A DNA stretch of 64,000 nucleotides from NCBI RefSeq assembly GCF_009910705.1, contig NZ_JAAAXJ010000003.1, positions 62,001 to 126,000 of the forward strand, written 5' to 3'. The number at the start of each line of letters is the position of its first letter. Position 1 is the first letter of the stretch. The position numbers and the translations under genes were made by a program. The stretch comes from Microvirga arsenatis (GTDB lineage: Bacteria; Pseudomonadota; Alphaproteobacteria; Rhizobiales; Beijerinckiaceae). A model generated the notes under the pieces. The model made no database searches. It was not told the origin of the DNA and was given only the letters and a program-made list of their open reading frames with translations. This document shows, piece by piece, positions 44,087-54,527 of the stretch.

Positions 44087-45520
44087 GTGCCCGCCCTGTC
44101 CCCCAATGCCTGCCGATCGGCCCTTGCCGGCTTGGTCCTTCTGGCAGGCGCAGCGACATCCCATGCCGATGTCGGCCTGCCCGCAACCGGAGCCCCAACC
44201 GACCCTTTCCGCCATGTCCAGGCCCTGCAGGACATTGCGACGGCCAATGGCGGCAACAGGGCCGCCGGCACGGCCGGCTATGACCGCTCCGTCGATTACG
44301 TGGCCGAGCGGCTTCGCACGGCCGGCTACGCGGTGCGGCTCGAGGAGTTCGCCTTTCCCCTCTTCGAGGAGCGCACGCCGCCGAGCCTGGTTCTCGATCC
44401 CGAGGCACCCGATGCGTTCGCGGCTCCGCGGGAGGCGCTGCGCACGCTGGCCCATTCGGGCTCGGGCGCCCTGACGGCGCCGGTCCAGGCCGTGGATCTC
44501 GGCCTGAGCGAAGGACCGCTGCAAGCCTCCACGAGCGGCTGCGAGAGCGAGGACTTCGCAGGCTTCACCCCGGGGCACATCGCCCTCGTGCGGCGGGGCA
44601 CATGCCCGTTCCAGACCAAGGCCGAACGGGCGCAGGCGGCCGGGGCCGTCGCGCTCATCATCATGAACCAGGGCACCGGGGACCAGACCGGCACCTTCGG
44701 CGGGCGCCTGGAAAGGCCGGCCGCCATTCCGGTCCTCGGCGTGAGCACGGAACTCGGCCGCAGGGTTGCGGAGACGGCCCGGGATCCGGCCCGCAGCCGC
44801 GTGCGCCTGAAGGTCGAGGCCGAAACGGGGACCCGCTCCACGCGGAACGTCCTGGCCGAGCGCGGCGAGATGAAAGGGCCCTTCATCGTCGTGGGCGCCC
44901 ATCTCGACAGCGTCTCGGAAGGCCCCGGCATGAACGACAATGCAAGCGGCTCCGCCGCCGTGCTGGAGGCGGCCCTGCGCCTCGCCGGGGAGCCTGCGAG
45001 CGGCACGCCGATCCGCTTCGCCTTCTGGGGTGCGGAGGAGAGGGGCCTCGTCGGCTCGCGCCACCACCTCGACGCCCTGCCGGAGGAGGAGCGCCGCCGG
45101 ATCCGGTTCTACATCAACCTCGACATGGTGGGCTCGGTGAATTTCGGCCGCTTCGTCCAGCTCTCGCAGACGGAGCGGACCGCCGAGACTGCCGGGATCA
45201 TCCAGGCCTTCACCGATTATTTCGAGACTCGGAACCTGCCCGTCGAGGAGCGCGTCCGAAACCAGCGCGGCTTCGGCTCCGACGATGCGGCCTTTGCCGC
45301 CAAGAACATCCCCACCCTCGGCCTCTTCACCGGCGCGGGCAACGCGAAGAGCGAGGAGCATGCCGCCCGGTTCGGCGGCCAGGCCGGCCAGCCCTACGAT
45401 CCCTGCTATCACAAGGCCTGCGACACGGCGGAGAACATCAACCGGGATGTTCTGGGGCAGATGACCGACGCGTTGACCCATGTTCTGCGCGGTGCGCGCA
45501 CCATCATGCCGGACCGGTGA
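44087..45520 (+). CDS. Exported M28-family zinc aminopeptidase with PA domain
   Basis: A 477-residue secreted peptidase. The signal peptide is CRSALAGLVLLAGAATSHA. A protease-associated domain (GHIALVRRGTCPF to IIMNQ, about 165-190) is inserted before the M28 core. Zinc ligands appear as GAHLDS (His, Asp), MNDNASG (Asp), AEERGLVGS (Glu pair) and LDMVGS (Asp). It probably trims peptides in the periplasm or outside. The GTG at 44087 is chosen: GAGAG precedes it by 4 bases and the signal peptide follows. It may be co-regulated with the RTX gene, though the hairpin at 43895 lies between them. Confidence 0.85.
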   Translation: MPALSPNACRSALAGLVLLAGAATSHADVGLPATGAPTDPFRHVQALQDIATANGGNRAAGTAGYDRSVDYVAERLRTAGYAVRLEEFAFPLFEERTPPSLVLDPEAPDAFAAPREALRTLAHSGSGALTAPVQAVDLGLSEGPLQASTSGCESEDFAGFTPGHIALVRRGTCPFQTKAERAQAAGAVALIIMNQGTGDQTGTFGGRLERPAAIPVLGVSTELGRRVAETARDPARSRVRLKVEAETGTRSTRNVLAERGEMKGPFIVVGAHLDSVSEGPGMNDNASGSAAVLEAALRLAGEPASGTPIRFAFWGAEERGLVGSRHHLDALPEEERRRIRFYINLDMVGSVNFGRFVQLSQTERTAETAGIIQAFTDYFETRNLPVEERVRNQRGFGSDDAAFAAKNIPTLGLFTGAGNAKSEEHAARFGGQAGQPYDPCYHKACDTAENINRDVLGQMTDALTHVLRGARTIMPDR

Positions 45521-45579
45521 ATCCGCAGCTCAGGCAGCGCCGCGGATCATCCGTGTGTGCAGCCGGCTCTTCCCGCCGG

Positions 45580-46617
45580 TCAGACCGCCACATCCGCCGC
45601 CACAGCAGCCAGCAGCGCGGCCTCCTTTTCCGGAGGCATCCCGGCCTTCAGGGGCGTTGCCCGGCGGGTCCGGTCCCAGGCGAGGATGTTCGCGAGCGTT
45701 TCGTCCAAGGGCCGGGTCCGAAGCCCCTGGGCGAAGGCCTTTTCCGTGTCGATCTCCAGGAAATGGCGGAACGATTCATCGGAACGCGGGAGCCAGAGGG
45801 GGACTTCGCTCCAAGGCTCGAGGCCGGCGGCCAGGACCGCCTCGTCCGGGCACCAGACGAACCGCGCATCCGATCCCGTCACGTGGCGGCACGATTCGAG
45901 AAGATCGCACATGGCAAGAGGGCGCCCGGTGAGGTTGAAGATTCCACCCAATCCTTTTGCGGCACCCTCGACGATGAAGCGCGCGGCATCGCGCACGTCG
46001 ATGAGCTGGACGAGCCGCTGCGGATCCCCGGGAGTGGGGATGGAACCGCCCAGATCCACGCGGCGCACCCAGTAGGTCAGACGGTCCGTGTAGTCGCCGG
46101 CCCCGACCAGGAGGCCCGACCGGAGAACGAGGGCCCGGTCGCCGAGACGGTCGAGCGCCACAAGCTCGCATTCGCGCTTCAGCGGCCCATAGGCCGTGCC
46201 GTAGGATGCGGCGCTGGAGCGGCGCTCCGTGGGGAGCGATCGGGCGAGGTCGAGTTGCTCGGGCGTCGCGCGGCCCGCCGGTGCCTGTTCCGTCAGGCCG
46301 GGCTTGGCGAAATCGGCATAGACCGAAGCGCTCGACACGAAAGCGTAGCGGCCGATGGTCGGGGAGAGAGCATCGAGCAGGCTCGCCACGGCGTCGGGCG
46401 CAAAGGCGCAGGTATCGACCACAAGGTCGAAGCTGCGGCCCCTGAGGGCCGAGAGGTCGTGGTGCCGGTCGCCGACGATGGTCTCGAACCCAGCTCCGAC
46501 CGCCGGATTGACCGTCTGGCCGCGGGTGAAGATCGCGACCCTGTGGCCGGCTTCGAGCGCGGCATCCGCAACGGCTCCGCCCAGAAATCCCGTTCCGCCG
46601 ACCACGAGCACGTTCAT
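45580..46617 (-). CDS. NAD-dependent epimerase/dehydratase family protein
   Basis: A 345-residue extended-SDR protein. The N-terminal dinucleotide motif is VVGGTGFLGGAV, the Ser of the active site is in FVSSASVYAD and the Tyr in SYGTAYGPLKRECE (YxxxK). The C-terminal half is typical of epimerases or isoflavone-reductase-like proteins acting on sugar nucleotides. The substrate is unknown. ATG 46617 puts the first beta strand at the N-terminus. ATG 46626 would add three residues. It converges on the peptidase gene with a 59-base gap. Confidence 0.82.
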   Translation of the reverse strand: MNVLVVGGTGFLGGAVADAALEAGHRVAIFTRGQTVNPAVGAGFETIVGDRHHDLSALRGRSFDLVVDTCAFAPDAVASLLDALSPTIGRYAFVSSASVYADFAKPGLTEQAPAGRATPEQLDLARSLPTERRSSAASYGTAYGPLKRECELVALDRLGDRALVLRSGLLVGAGDYTDRLTYWVRRVDLGGSIPTPGDPQRLVQLIDVRDAARFIVEGAAKGLGGIFNLTGRPLAMCDLLESCRHVTGSDARFVWCPDEAVLAAGLEPWSEVPLWLPRSDESFRHFLEIDTEKAFAQGLRTRPLDETLANILAWDRTRRATPLKAGMPPEKEAALLAAVAADVAV

Positions 46618-46760
46618 CGCAGGCATCCCGACTCACGTTGAGCACCCGCCTAATGAGGATGGAGGTTTCTTGGGCGGTCAACTTCCGCAGGGGCAGATCT
46701 GAAAAGCCGGTCCCGTCATCACCGGCCTTGGTTTGGCGATCCCAATCGGTGAAGCCTGTA

Positions 46761-46895
46761 TCTCTCTCCCCCCTTTGCGGGGGAGGGTGGCGAGCGGAGC
46801 GAGCCGGGAGAGGGGGAGTACTGGGTGAACACGGCCCCTCTCCCGACCCTCGCTGACGCGAGGGCCACCCTCTCCCGCTGCGGGGAGAGGGTGAG
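46761..46895. repeat. Compound CCCTCTCCC-type intergenic repeat
   Basis: Two adjoining palindromic units. CTCTCCCCCCTTTGCGGGGGAG lies near 46763-46784, and CCACCCTCTCCCGCTGCGGGGAGAGGGTG lies at 46866-46892. In the second, CCCTCTCCC pairs with GGGAGAGGG around a short loop. It is a common Hyphomicrobiales intergenic element, here directly upstream of the second LexA-box module. Confidence 0.7.
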
Positions 46896-46919
46896 GACGA
46901 GGGTTTTGGCCTGTGCAAT

Positions 46920-46963
46920 GTTCTCACTTTGTTCTTGACTTTGTTCCCAACCTTGGCTATAGC
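46920..46963 (+). promoter_or_regulatory. LexA-type box plus sigma-70 promoter, module copy 2
   Basis: GTTC-N7-GTTC (46920-46923 and 46931-46934) is joined to TTGACT (46935-46940), a 17-base spacer and TATAGC (46958-46963). The geometry is identical to copy 1 at 12-55, and 46909-46939 matches 1-31 at 30 of 31 bases. An extra GTTC (46943-46946) follows. It points toward ligA, whose original start lies 580 bases downstream, but a structured stretch intervenes. Confidence 0.6.
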
Positions 46964-47543
46964 TGTGGTTGTCCTGCCTCGCGAGGGACGCGCCCGAGGC
47001 GTCGGTTGCGGGGGCGGGATGCGGTTCCGGCCGCTGGCGGGAAGGACGTTGTCCCGTCATGCCGGGGCTCTGAGCGGAGGAGGAGGCGCAGGGCGGCTGT
47101 TCGGGCAGCGCCATGGGCCTGGCCTCCCAAGCCTCGCCGGCACCGGTGCACCCGGGGCTGCGCATGCAAGCGCCGCAAAGCTCTCTGAGGGTACGTCCCT
47201 GATGGGCTGGAGCGCGAGGCTCAGGGTCGAAAAGCCGTGCGCGGGAGGCAAGGTGCTTCCCGTCCGGGCGGACCTCCCGTCCCGACCCGATCCTTCGCCC
47301 GCTCCACCGGAGTGCAGCGAAGCAGCCTTGCCTCCCGCGCTTCCCTTGAAGCAGCCCGAGACAGGCCAGGACCAAGCCCACAGCCGCCACCCCCATCAGG
47401 GGAGGGAGCGCCCCGGCGCGGCCTTAAGGAATGGGTCATCACGAACGAGGAGAATGCCGGAAACCCGTGAAACCTCTGCGGTCTGCTCTGGAGACTCAAG
47501 CCCTGAGCGCTATGGTTCAAGCACCCTCAAACCCGATTCGACC
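46964..47543 (+). other. Structured, apparently non-coding leader downstream of module 2
   Basis: No open frame here has convincing protein features. A long hairpin is present: GCGCGGGAGGCAAGG (47239-47253) pairs perfectly with CCTTGCCTCCCGCGC (47326-47340). The stem continues with TGCTTC (47254-47259) and GAAGCA (47319-47324) past one bulged base, giving 21 pairs. A GTCCG/CGGAC hairpin sits inside near 47262. This could be a small RNA or a mobile palindromic element. Confidence 0.4.
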
Positions 47544-47618
47544 ATGCCCCCACGCACCACCTCCTCAAAGCCCGCCGCCCACCTGACCCCCGACGAGGCC
47601 CGCGCCGAGCACGGCTAG
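47544..47618 (+). pseudogene. ligA: Remnant of the original ligA N-terminus
   Basis: An ATG opens a 24-codon frame reading MPPRTTSSKPAAHLTPDEAR then AEHG and stop. LTPDEARAEH is the typical beginning of alphaproteobacterial LigA, just before domain Ia. The similarity stops abruptly at ~47612, where composition also changes. The rest of the original Ia domain is missing. It shows where the native gene started and where foreign DNA joins. Confidence 0.75.
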
Positions 47619-50072
<2,454 letters not shown>

Positions 50073-50118
50073 GACTCCTGTCCAAGACACACAGAGTTCG
50101 ATGTGGCATGGTGGCGCC

Positions 50119-50985
50119 ATGACGGTGGTCTCCCCCGAGGTCTCGCTCGACCCTGCCCAGGTTGGAGCGGGCGACGTGACGCATTTCTGGCGGGTGCCGC
50201 GCTATCGCGGCCTCGACTGCCTGCGTGCGACCTTCCGCCGTCACGCCTATGCCCGCCACAGCCACGACACCTACGCCATCGCGGCGGTGGTCGCAGGGTG
50301 CGAGACCTTCTTCCATCGCGGCGTGCAGCACTATGCCTCGGCCGGAAGCATCGGCGTCATCTGCCCGGACGAGATCCATGACGGGGAGCCCCATGGCGGC
50401 AGCTTCGAGTACCGGACCTTCTATCCCTCGCCGGAGCTGATGCAGGAGATCGCCGAGGACGTGGCAGGCCGCCCGCTGTCCCGTCCGCCCTGGTTCCGGC
50501 ATTCCGTGATCGACGACCCCGAGCTTTTCCAGGCTCAGGTCAGGCTCCATGCCTGCCTCTGCCAGGATGAAAGCTGGACCTCCGAGATGGAGCAGGACAC
50601 CCGCCTCATCGATTTCCTGAGCCGGCTGATCGCCCGCTGGGCCGATCTCGATGCCCTGCCGAGTGTCCGCTACGGATCGACGGGCATCCTGCGGGTGCGG
50701 GACTATCTCGATGCCCATCTAGGCGAGGAGGCGGACCTCGCCAACCTCGCGAACATGGCGGGGCTGTCGCGCAGCCACTTCATCCGCGCCTTCGCCAAGG
50801 AGACCGGGCTGACGCCCCATGCCTATCTCCTCGACCGGCGCTTCAGGGCTGCCTCCCGATTGCTGCAGCAAGGGGAGGCCCCGGGTGACGTGGCGGCGGC
50901 CTGCGGCTTCTTCGATCAGAGCCATCTCAACCGGGTGTTCAAGGCCCGCATGGGTGTGACGCCGGGAGCCTATCGGGCCGCGTGA
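50119..50985 (+). CDS. AraC-family transcriptional regulator
   Basis: A 288-residue activator-type protein with an N-terminal cupin (about 15-150, RRHAYARHSHDTYAIAAVV) and a C-terminal pair of helix-turn-helix motifs (about 190-285, LANMAGLSRSHFIRAFAKE and FFDQSHLNRVFKARMG). It lies 54 bases before azlC on the same strand. AraC proteins of this kind commonly control a neighbouring AzlCD exporter. The ATG at 50119 begins the conserved part. An ATG at 50101 would add six residues. Confidence 0.87.
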   Translation: MTVVSPEVSLDPAQVGAGDVTHFWRVPRYRGLDCLRATFRRHAYARHSHDTYAIAAVVAGCETFFHRGVQHYASAGSIGVICPDEIHDGEPHGGSFEYRTFYPSPELMQEIAEDVAGRPLSRPPWFRHSVIDDPELFQAQVRLHACLCQDESWTSEMEQDTRLIDFLSRLIARWADLDALPSVRYGSTGILRVRDYLDAHLGEEADLANLANMAGLSRSHFIRAFAKETGLTPHAYLLDRRFRAASRLLQQGEAPGDVAAACGFFDQSHLNRVFKARMGVTPGAYRAA

Positions 50986-51039
50986 GAAAGCACTTTCATC
51001 CAAGACGTCTCACGATTCGTCGCGCATAAGGCCGGAGCA

Positions 51040-51762
51040 ATGAGGACGGTCATGGATCAGGCAAACCCCTTCGTCTCCACACCCCGCCGGGAGGTCCGGG
51101 CGGGCCTGCGCGACATCGCGCCGGTCGCCGTCGCGGCCCTGCCCATCGGCCTCCTGTTCGGTGCGGTCGCTGCCGCCAAAGGCATGTCGCCGCTCGAGGT
51201 CATGCTGATGTCCGCCCTGGTCTTCGCGGGCGGCGCGCAGTTCGCCGCCATCGAAACCTGGATCCAGCCGGCACCCATCCTGACGCTCGCCTTCGCGACG
51301 TTGCTGATCAATGCGCGCCATGTGCTGATGGGGGCTTCGCTCACGCCCAAGGTCCGCATGTCGCGGCTCCAGACCCTGCTGGCCTATTTCTTCCTCACCG
51401 ACGAGGCCTGGGCCTTGTCCGAGCGCCGCGCCCTGGAGCGGCCGGTGACCGGAGCCTATTGGTTTGCGATGGCCGCGGTGCTCTGGGCGAACTGGACGCT
51501 GTCCTCGACGATCGGCGCGATCCTCGGCTCCTTCCTCGGCGATCCCGAGCGCATCGGCGCCGACTTCGCCTTCACGGCCCTGTTCATCGGCCTCGTGGCC
51601 GGCTTTGGCCGCAGCCGCGTGACGCTCGTGACCGTTGCCGCCAGCGCGACCGTCGCGGCCCTGGTGCACACCTTCGTCGGCGCTCCCTGGCACGTGGCGT
51701 CGGGCGCTCTCGCGGGCATCGCCGCCGCCTACCTGGCTGCTCCTGAGGAAGCACGCGCATGA
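51040..51762 (+). CDS. azlC: Branched-chain amino acid exporter subunit AzlC
   Basis: A 240-residue inner-membrane protein with 6-8 helices and the AzlC signature (ALPIGLLFGAVAAAKG and FAGGAQFAAIETW). It works with the small AzlD subunit to export branched-chain or related amino acids. The start may be ATG 51040 or ATG 51052, because GGAG is very close to the first. It overlaps azlD by 4 bases. Confidence 0.93.
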   Translation: MRTVMDQANPFVSTPRREVRAGLRDIAPVAVAALPIGLLFGAVAAAKGMSPLEVMLMSALVFAGGAQFAAIETWIQPAPILTLAFATLLINARHVLMGASLTPKVRMSRLQTLLAYFFLTDEAWALSERRALERPVTGAYWFAMAAVLWANWTLSSTIGAILGSFLGDPERIGADFAFTALFIGLVAGFGRSRVTLVTVAASATVAALVHTFVGAPWHVASGALAGIAAAYLAAPEEARA

Positions 51763-52058
51763 GCCTCGACACGACGACCCTGATCGCCATCCTGGCCATG
51801 GCGGCGGTGACCTACCTCACGCGCATCGTGGGCCTCTTCGTCGCCGACCGGCTCGTGCTGACCGGCCGCGCCAAGGCCGCCTTCGATGCGATTCCTCCGG
51901 CGGTGCTCGTGGCGGTGATCGCGCCGACCGCGCTCACCACCGGATGGGCGGAAGCCATCGCCGCCGCCATCACGGCCGTCGCGGCGTTCCGGCTTCCGCT
52001 GCTCGGCACGGTGGCGGTCGGCGTGGTTTCAGTCGTGGTGCTGCGGAACGTGCTCTAG
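51759..52058 (+). CDS. azlD: Branched-chain amino acid exporter subunit AzlD
   Basis: A 99-residue partner of AzlC with about four membrane helices and the family motif YLTRIVG near the start. Its ATG overlaps the azlC stop. Its TAG stop and the TAG stop of the convergent pepP gene are both read from the same CTAG (52055-52058), so the two genes end on shared bases with no terminator between. Confidence 0.93.
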   Translation: MSLDTTTLIAILAMAAVTYLTRIVGLFVADRLVLTGRAKAAFDAIPPAVLVAVIAPTALTTGWAEAIAAAITAVAAFRLPLLGTVAVGVVSVVVLRNVL

Positions 52059-53875
52059 CCGATGGCCTGCGTTGCGTTCTCCAACCAGGCGCGCGTATCG
52101 GCATCGAGGTGCGGACCGATCTTCTCGCGAACGGCCGCATGATACGCGTTGAGCCACGCGATCTCGTCCGCATTCATGATCGCAGGCTCCACGAGGCGCA
52201 GGTCGATGGGCGTGAAGGTGAGCGTCTCGAAGCCCATCATCTCCCGGTCGCCGCCGGGAATCGTGCGCGGCTCCACCAGGATCAGGTTCTCGATGCGGAT
52301 GCCGTAGGCGCCGGGCTTGTAGAAGCCCGGCTCGTTGGAGAGCATCATGCCGATCTCCAGCGGCGTGTGGCCGGTCTTGGCGATGCGCTGCGGGCCTTCG
52401 TGCACGGAGAGATAGCTGCCGATGCCGTGGCCCGTGCCGTGATCGAAGTCGAGGCCTGCCTCCCACAGGGGCTTGCGCGCGAAAGCATCGATCTGCGCGC
52501 CCGTCGTGCCTTTCGGAAAGACCGCCTGCGCGATGGCGATGTGGCCTTTGAGCACGCGGGTGAAGCGGTCCTTCATCTCCGCATCGGGCTCGCCCACGAT
52601 GATCGTACGGGTGATGTCGGTGGTGCCGTCTTCGTATTGCGCGCCGGAATCGATCAGGAAGATCTGGTTCGCCTCGATGGCACGGTTGCTCGATGTGGTG
52701 ACGCGGTAATGGGGCAGGGCGGCATTGGGGCCCGCGCCCGAGATCGTCGGGAACGAGACGTTCTTCAGCGCTCCGGTCTCGAGGCGGAAGGCTTCCAGCG
52801 CCTCCACCGCATCGATCTCCGTGAGCCGGCCCGAAGGCGCCTCGCGGTCGAGCCAGGCGAGGAAGCGGGCCACTGCCACGCCGTCGCGCAGATGCGCCGC
52901 ACGCGAGCCTGCGATCTCGGCCTCGTTCTTGACCGCCTTCATGAGCGCGATGGGGTCGGCGCCCACATCGACCTTGCCGCCCGCCGCCTCGATGCGCCGG
53001 ATCAGGGCGACCGCGCCGGTGGCCGCGTCGATGCGAACCTTGCCGCCCGTCCGGCCCAGTTCTTCAAGGGCGGTCTGGAAGCCGCTGATCGAGGCGAATT
53101 CGGCGAGGTCGCCCACCGCATCGCCCGCCTCGTTCGTCACCTTGGCCGGATCGAAGAAGAGGCTCGCGCGTCCCTCCCTGGGCAGGATGGCATAGCCCAG
53201 GGGCAGGGGCGTGTGCCCCACATCTCCGCCGCGCAGGTTGAAGGCCCAGGCGAGGTTGTGCGGGTCGGAGATGACCAGCGCATCGATCTTCGCCTCGGCC
53301 ATCTTCCTGCGGATGCGCTCCAGCTTGGCCGGCGTCGTTTCGCCGGCATAGTCGAGCGGATGCGGGCGCACCGGCGCCTGCGGGGGCGCCGGGCGGTCGA
53401 TCCAGACCACGTCGACGAGGTTGATGTCGACGGGCGCGAGGCGCCCGCCGGCGCGGCTCACCGCCTGCTCCAGGCGCTTCAGGCCGTCGCTGGTGTGAAG
53501 CCAGGGATCGTAGGCGAGGGTGCCGCCGGGCGGCAGGTGCTCGGCGATCCAGTCCTCGGGGGTGGAGTCGGCCAGCTGAACCGGCGTGATGACGGAGGTG
53601 TCCACCTGCTCGGCGGCCTGCACCGTGTAGCGCCCGTCGACCACGAGGGCGGCCTTGTTCTGCAGGATGACGGCCGTGCCGGCCGAGCCCGTGAAGCCGG
53701 TGAGCCACGCCAGACGCTCCGCGCTTTTCGGCACGTACTCGCCCTGGTGCTCGTCGGCGCGGGGCACGATGAAGCCGTCGAACCCACGGCGGGCCATCTC
53801 GGCCCGCAGCTTGGCAATGTGCGCCGGGCCCTGGGCAGGGGAGGTTGTGTCGTCGAAGAACTGGAACTGAGCCAT
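52055..53875 (-). CDS. pepP: Xaa-Pro aminopeptidase (aminopeptidase P, long form)
   Basis: M24 dinuclear-metal peptidase of 606 residues that removes N-terminal residues preceding proline. Two creatinase-like N-terminal domains (about 1-300) precede the catalytic pita-bread domain. The metal-ligand motifs are FLIDSGAQYEDGTTDITRT (two Asp), GTGHGIGSYLSVHEGP (His) and MLSNEPGFY (Glu). The three-domain length matches the eukaryote-like aminopeptidase P found in Hyphomicrobiales. ATG 53875 is chosen. A GTG at 53887 would add four residues. Confidence 0.93.
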   Translation of the reverse strand: MAQFQFFDDTTSPAQGPAHIAKLRAEMARRGFDGFIVPRADEHQGEYVPKSAERLAWLTGFTGSAGTAVILQNKAALVVDGRYTVQAAEQVDTSVITPVQLADSTPEDWIAEHLPPGGTLAYDPWLHTSDGLKRLEQAVSRAGGRLAPVDINLVDVVWIDRPAPPQAPVRPHPLDYAGETTPAKLERIRRKMAEAKIDALVISDPHNLAWAFNLRGGDVGHTPLPLGYAILPREGRASLFFDPAKVTNEAGDAVGDLAEFASISGFQTALEELGRTGGKVRIDAATGAVALIRRIEAAGGKVDVGADPIALMKAVKNEAEIAGSRAAHLRDGVAVARFLAWLDREAPSGRLTEIDAVEALEAFRLETGALKNVSFPTISGAGPNAALPHYRVTTSSNRAIEANQIFLIDSGAQYEDGTTDITRTIIVGEPDAEMKDRFTRVLKGHIAIAQAVFPKGTTGAQIDAFARKPLWEAGLDFDHGTGHGIGSYLSVHEGPQRIAKTGHTPLEIGMMLSNEPGFYKPGAYGIRIENLILVEPRTIPGGDREMMGFETLTFTPIDLRLVEPAIMNADEIAWLNAYHAAVREKIGPHLDADTRAWLENATQAIG

Positions 53876-54162
53876 GGAAAGCAGCACCGGAAGCGGAATG
53901 GAGAGGCCAGCACGCTAGGCCGGAGAGGGCGCGGCCGCAACTGTGATGAGCCTGCAGGAGGCGCTTCCTGCGAAGGCAATCTGCTCATGACGCATGCGTC
54001 GAGTGCCTGAAGGTTAATCTTTCGGAAGCCCGTTCTGCACCAAGTGCATGTCTCGCATGTGATCCTATGACTTCTACTAAAGTCGGCCTGAGCCTATGTT
54101 CCTTTCAACAAGAACAGAGGAGCGCTGAAGGGTCTCGGCACCGTTCTGTTGGAGATGAGCCC

Positions 54163-54387
54163 ATGACCACAGCTGTTTTTTCGTCCAGTCTCGTCCGCAA
54201 GGAGCAGGCCCCGTCCAAGCTGTCGCAGCTTGCCGCCCGCGTCGCGGCCGCTCTCATGGAGAGCCGCGCCAGAAGCGCCACCCGGGAGCTGCGCCGCCAC
54301 GAGGCGTTCATGACCGATCTCGCCCGCAGGCAGGATCACTCGCCCCTGTTCCTCGACCAGTCCGAGCCTCTGCCCTTCAAGATCTAA
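54163..54387 (+). CDS. Small basic protein, function unknown
   Basis: A 74-residue, arginine-rich helical protein (AARVAAALMESRARSATRELRRHEAF) without signal peptide. GGAGATGAG precedes the ATG at 54163, which is preferred over ATG 54067. It is followed after 29 bases by a second tiny gene with its own ribosome site. The Arg-rich helix recalls DUF1127-type small proteins, but the usual C-terminal motif is not seen. Confidence 0.6.
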   Translation: MTTAVFSSSLVRKEQAPSKLSQLAARVAAALMESRARSATRELRRHEAFMTDLARRQDHSPLFLDQSEPLPFKI

Positions 54388-54416
54388 CCAGCCCGTTTGC
54401 AAGGAAAGACAGCATC

Positions 54417-54521
54417 ATGATCATCGTCGCCGCCATGAAGGCCATCCGCGAAGTCTGGGTCGAGACCCTCAAGCTCCGCCGCGAACTCGCCAAGCGCTAT
54501 CCGGGCGTCCTGGCCGAGTAA
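54417..54521 (+). CDS. Very small protein (34 residues), function unknown
   Basis: An ATG at 54417 behind AAGGAAAG opens a 34-codon frame ending in TAA. It encodes a single amphipathic basic helix (MKAIREVWVETLKLRRELAK). Its ribosome site, codon use like the neighbours and close spacing to the preceding small gene support translation. It converges on prmA with a 6-base gap. It resembles the compact DUF1127-like proteins of alphaproteobacteria, which is a tentative reading. Confidence 0.55.
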   Translation: MIIVAAMKAIREVWVETLKLRRELAKRYPGVLAE

Positions 54522-54527
54522 CGATCC

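Noticed and set aside
46929-47618. 229-codon plus-strand frame as a gene
   Set aside because: Only its last 24 codons look like protein (LigA start). The rest is low-complexity Arg/Pro/Gly sequence crossing the promoter and hairpin.
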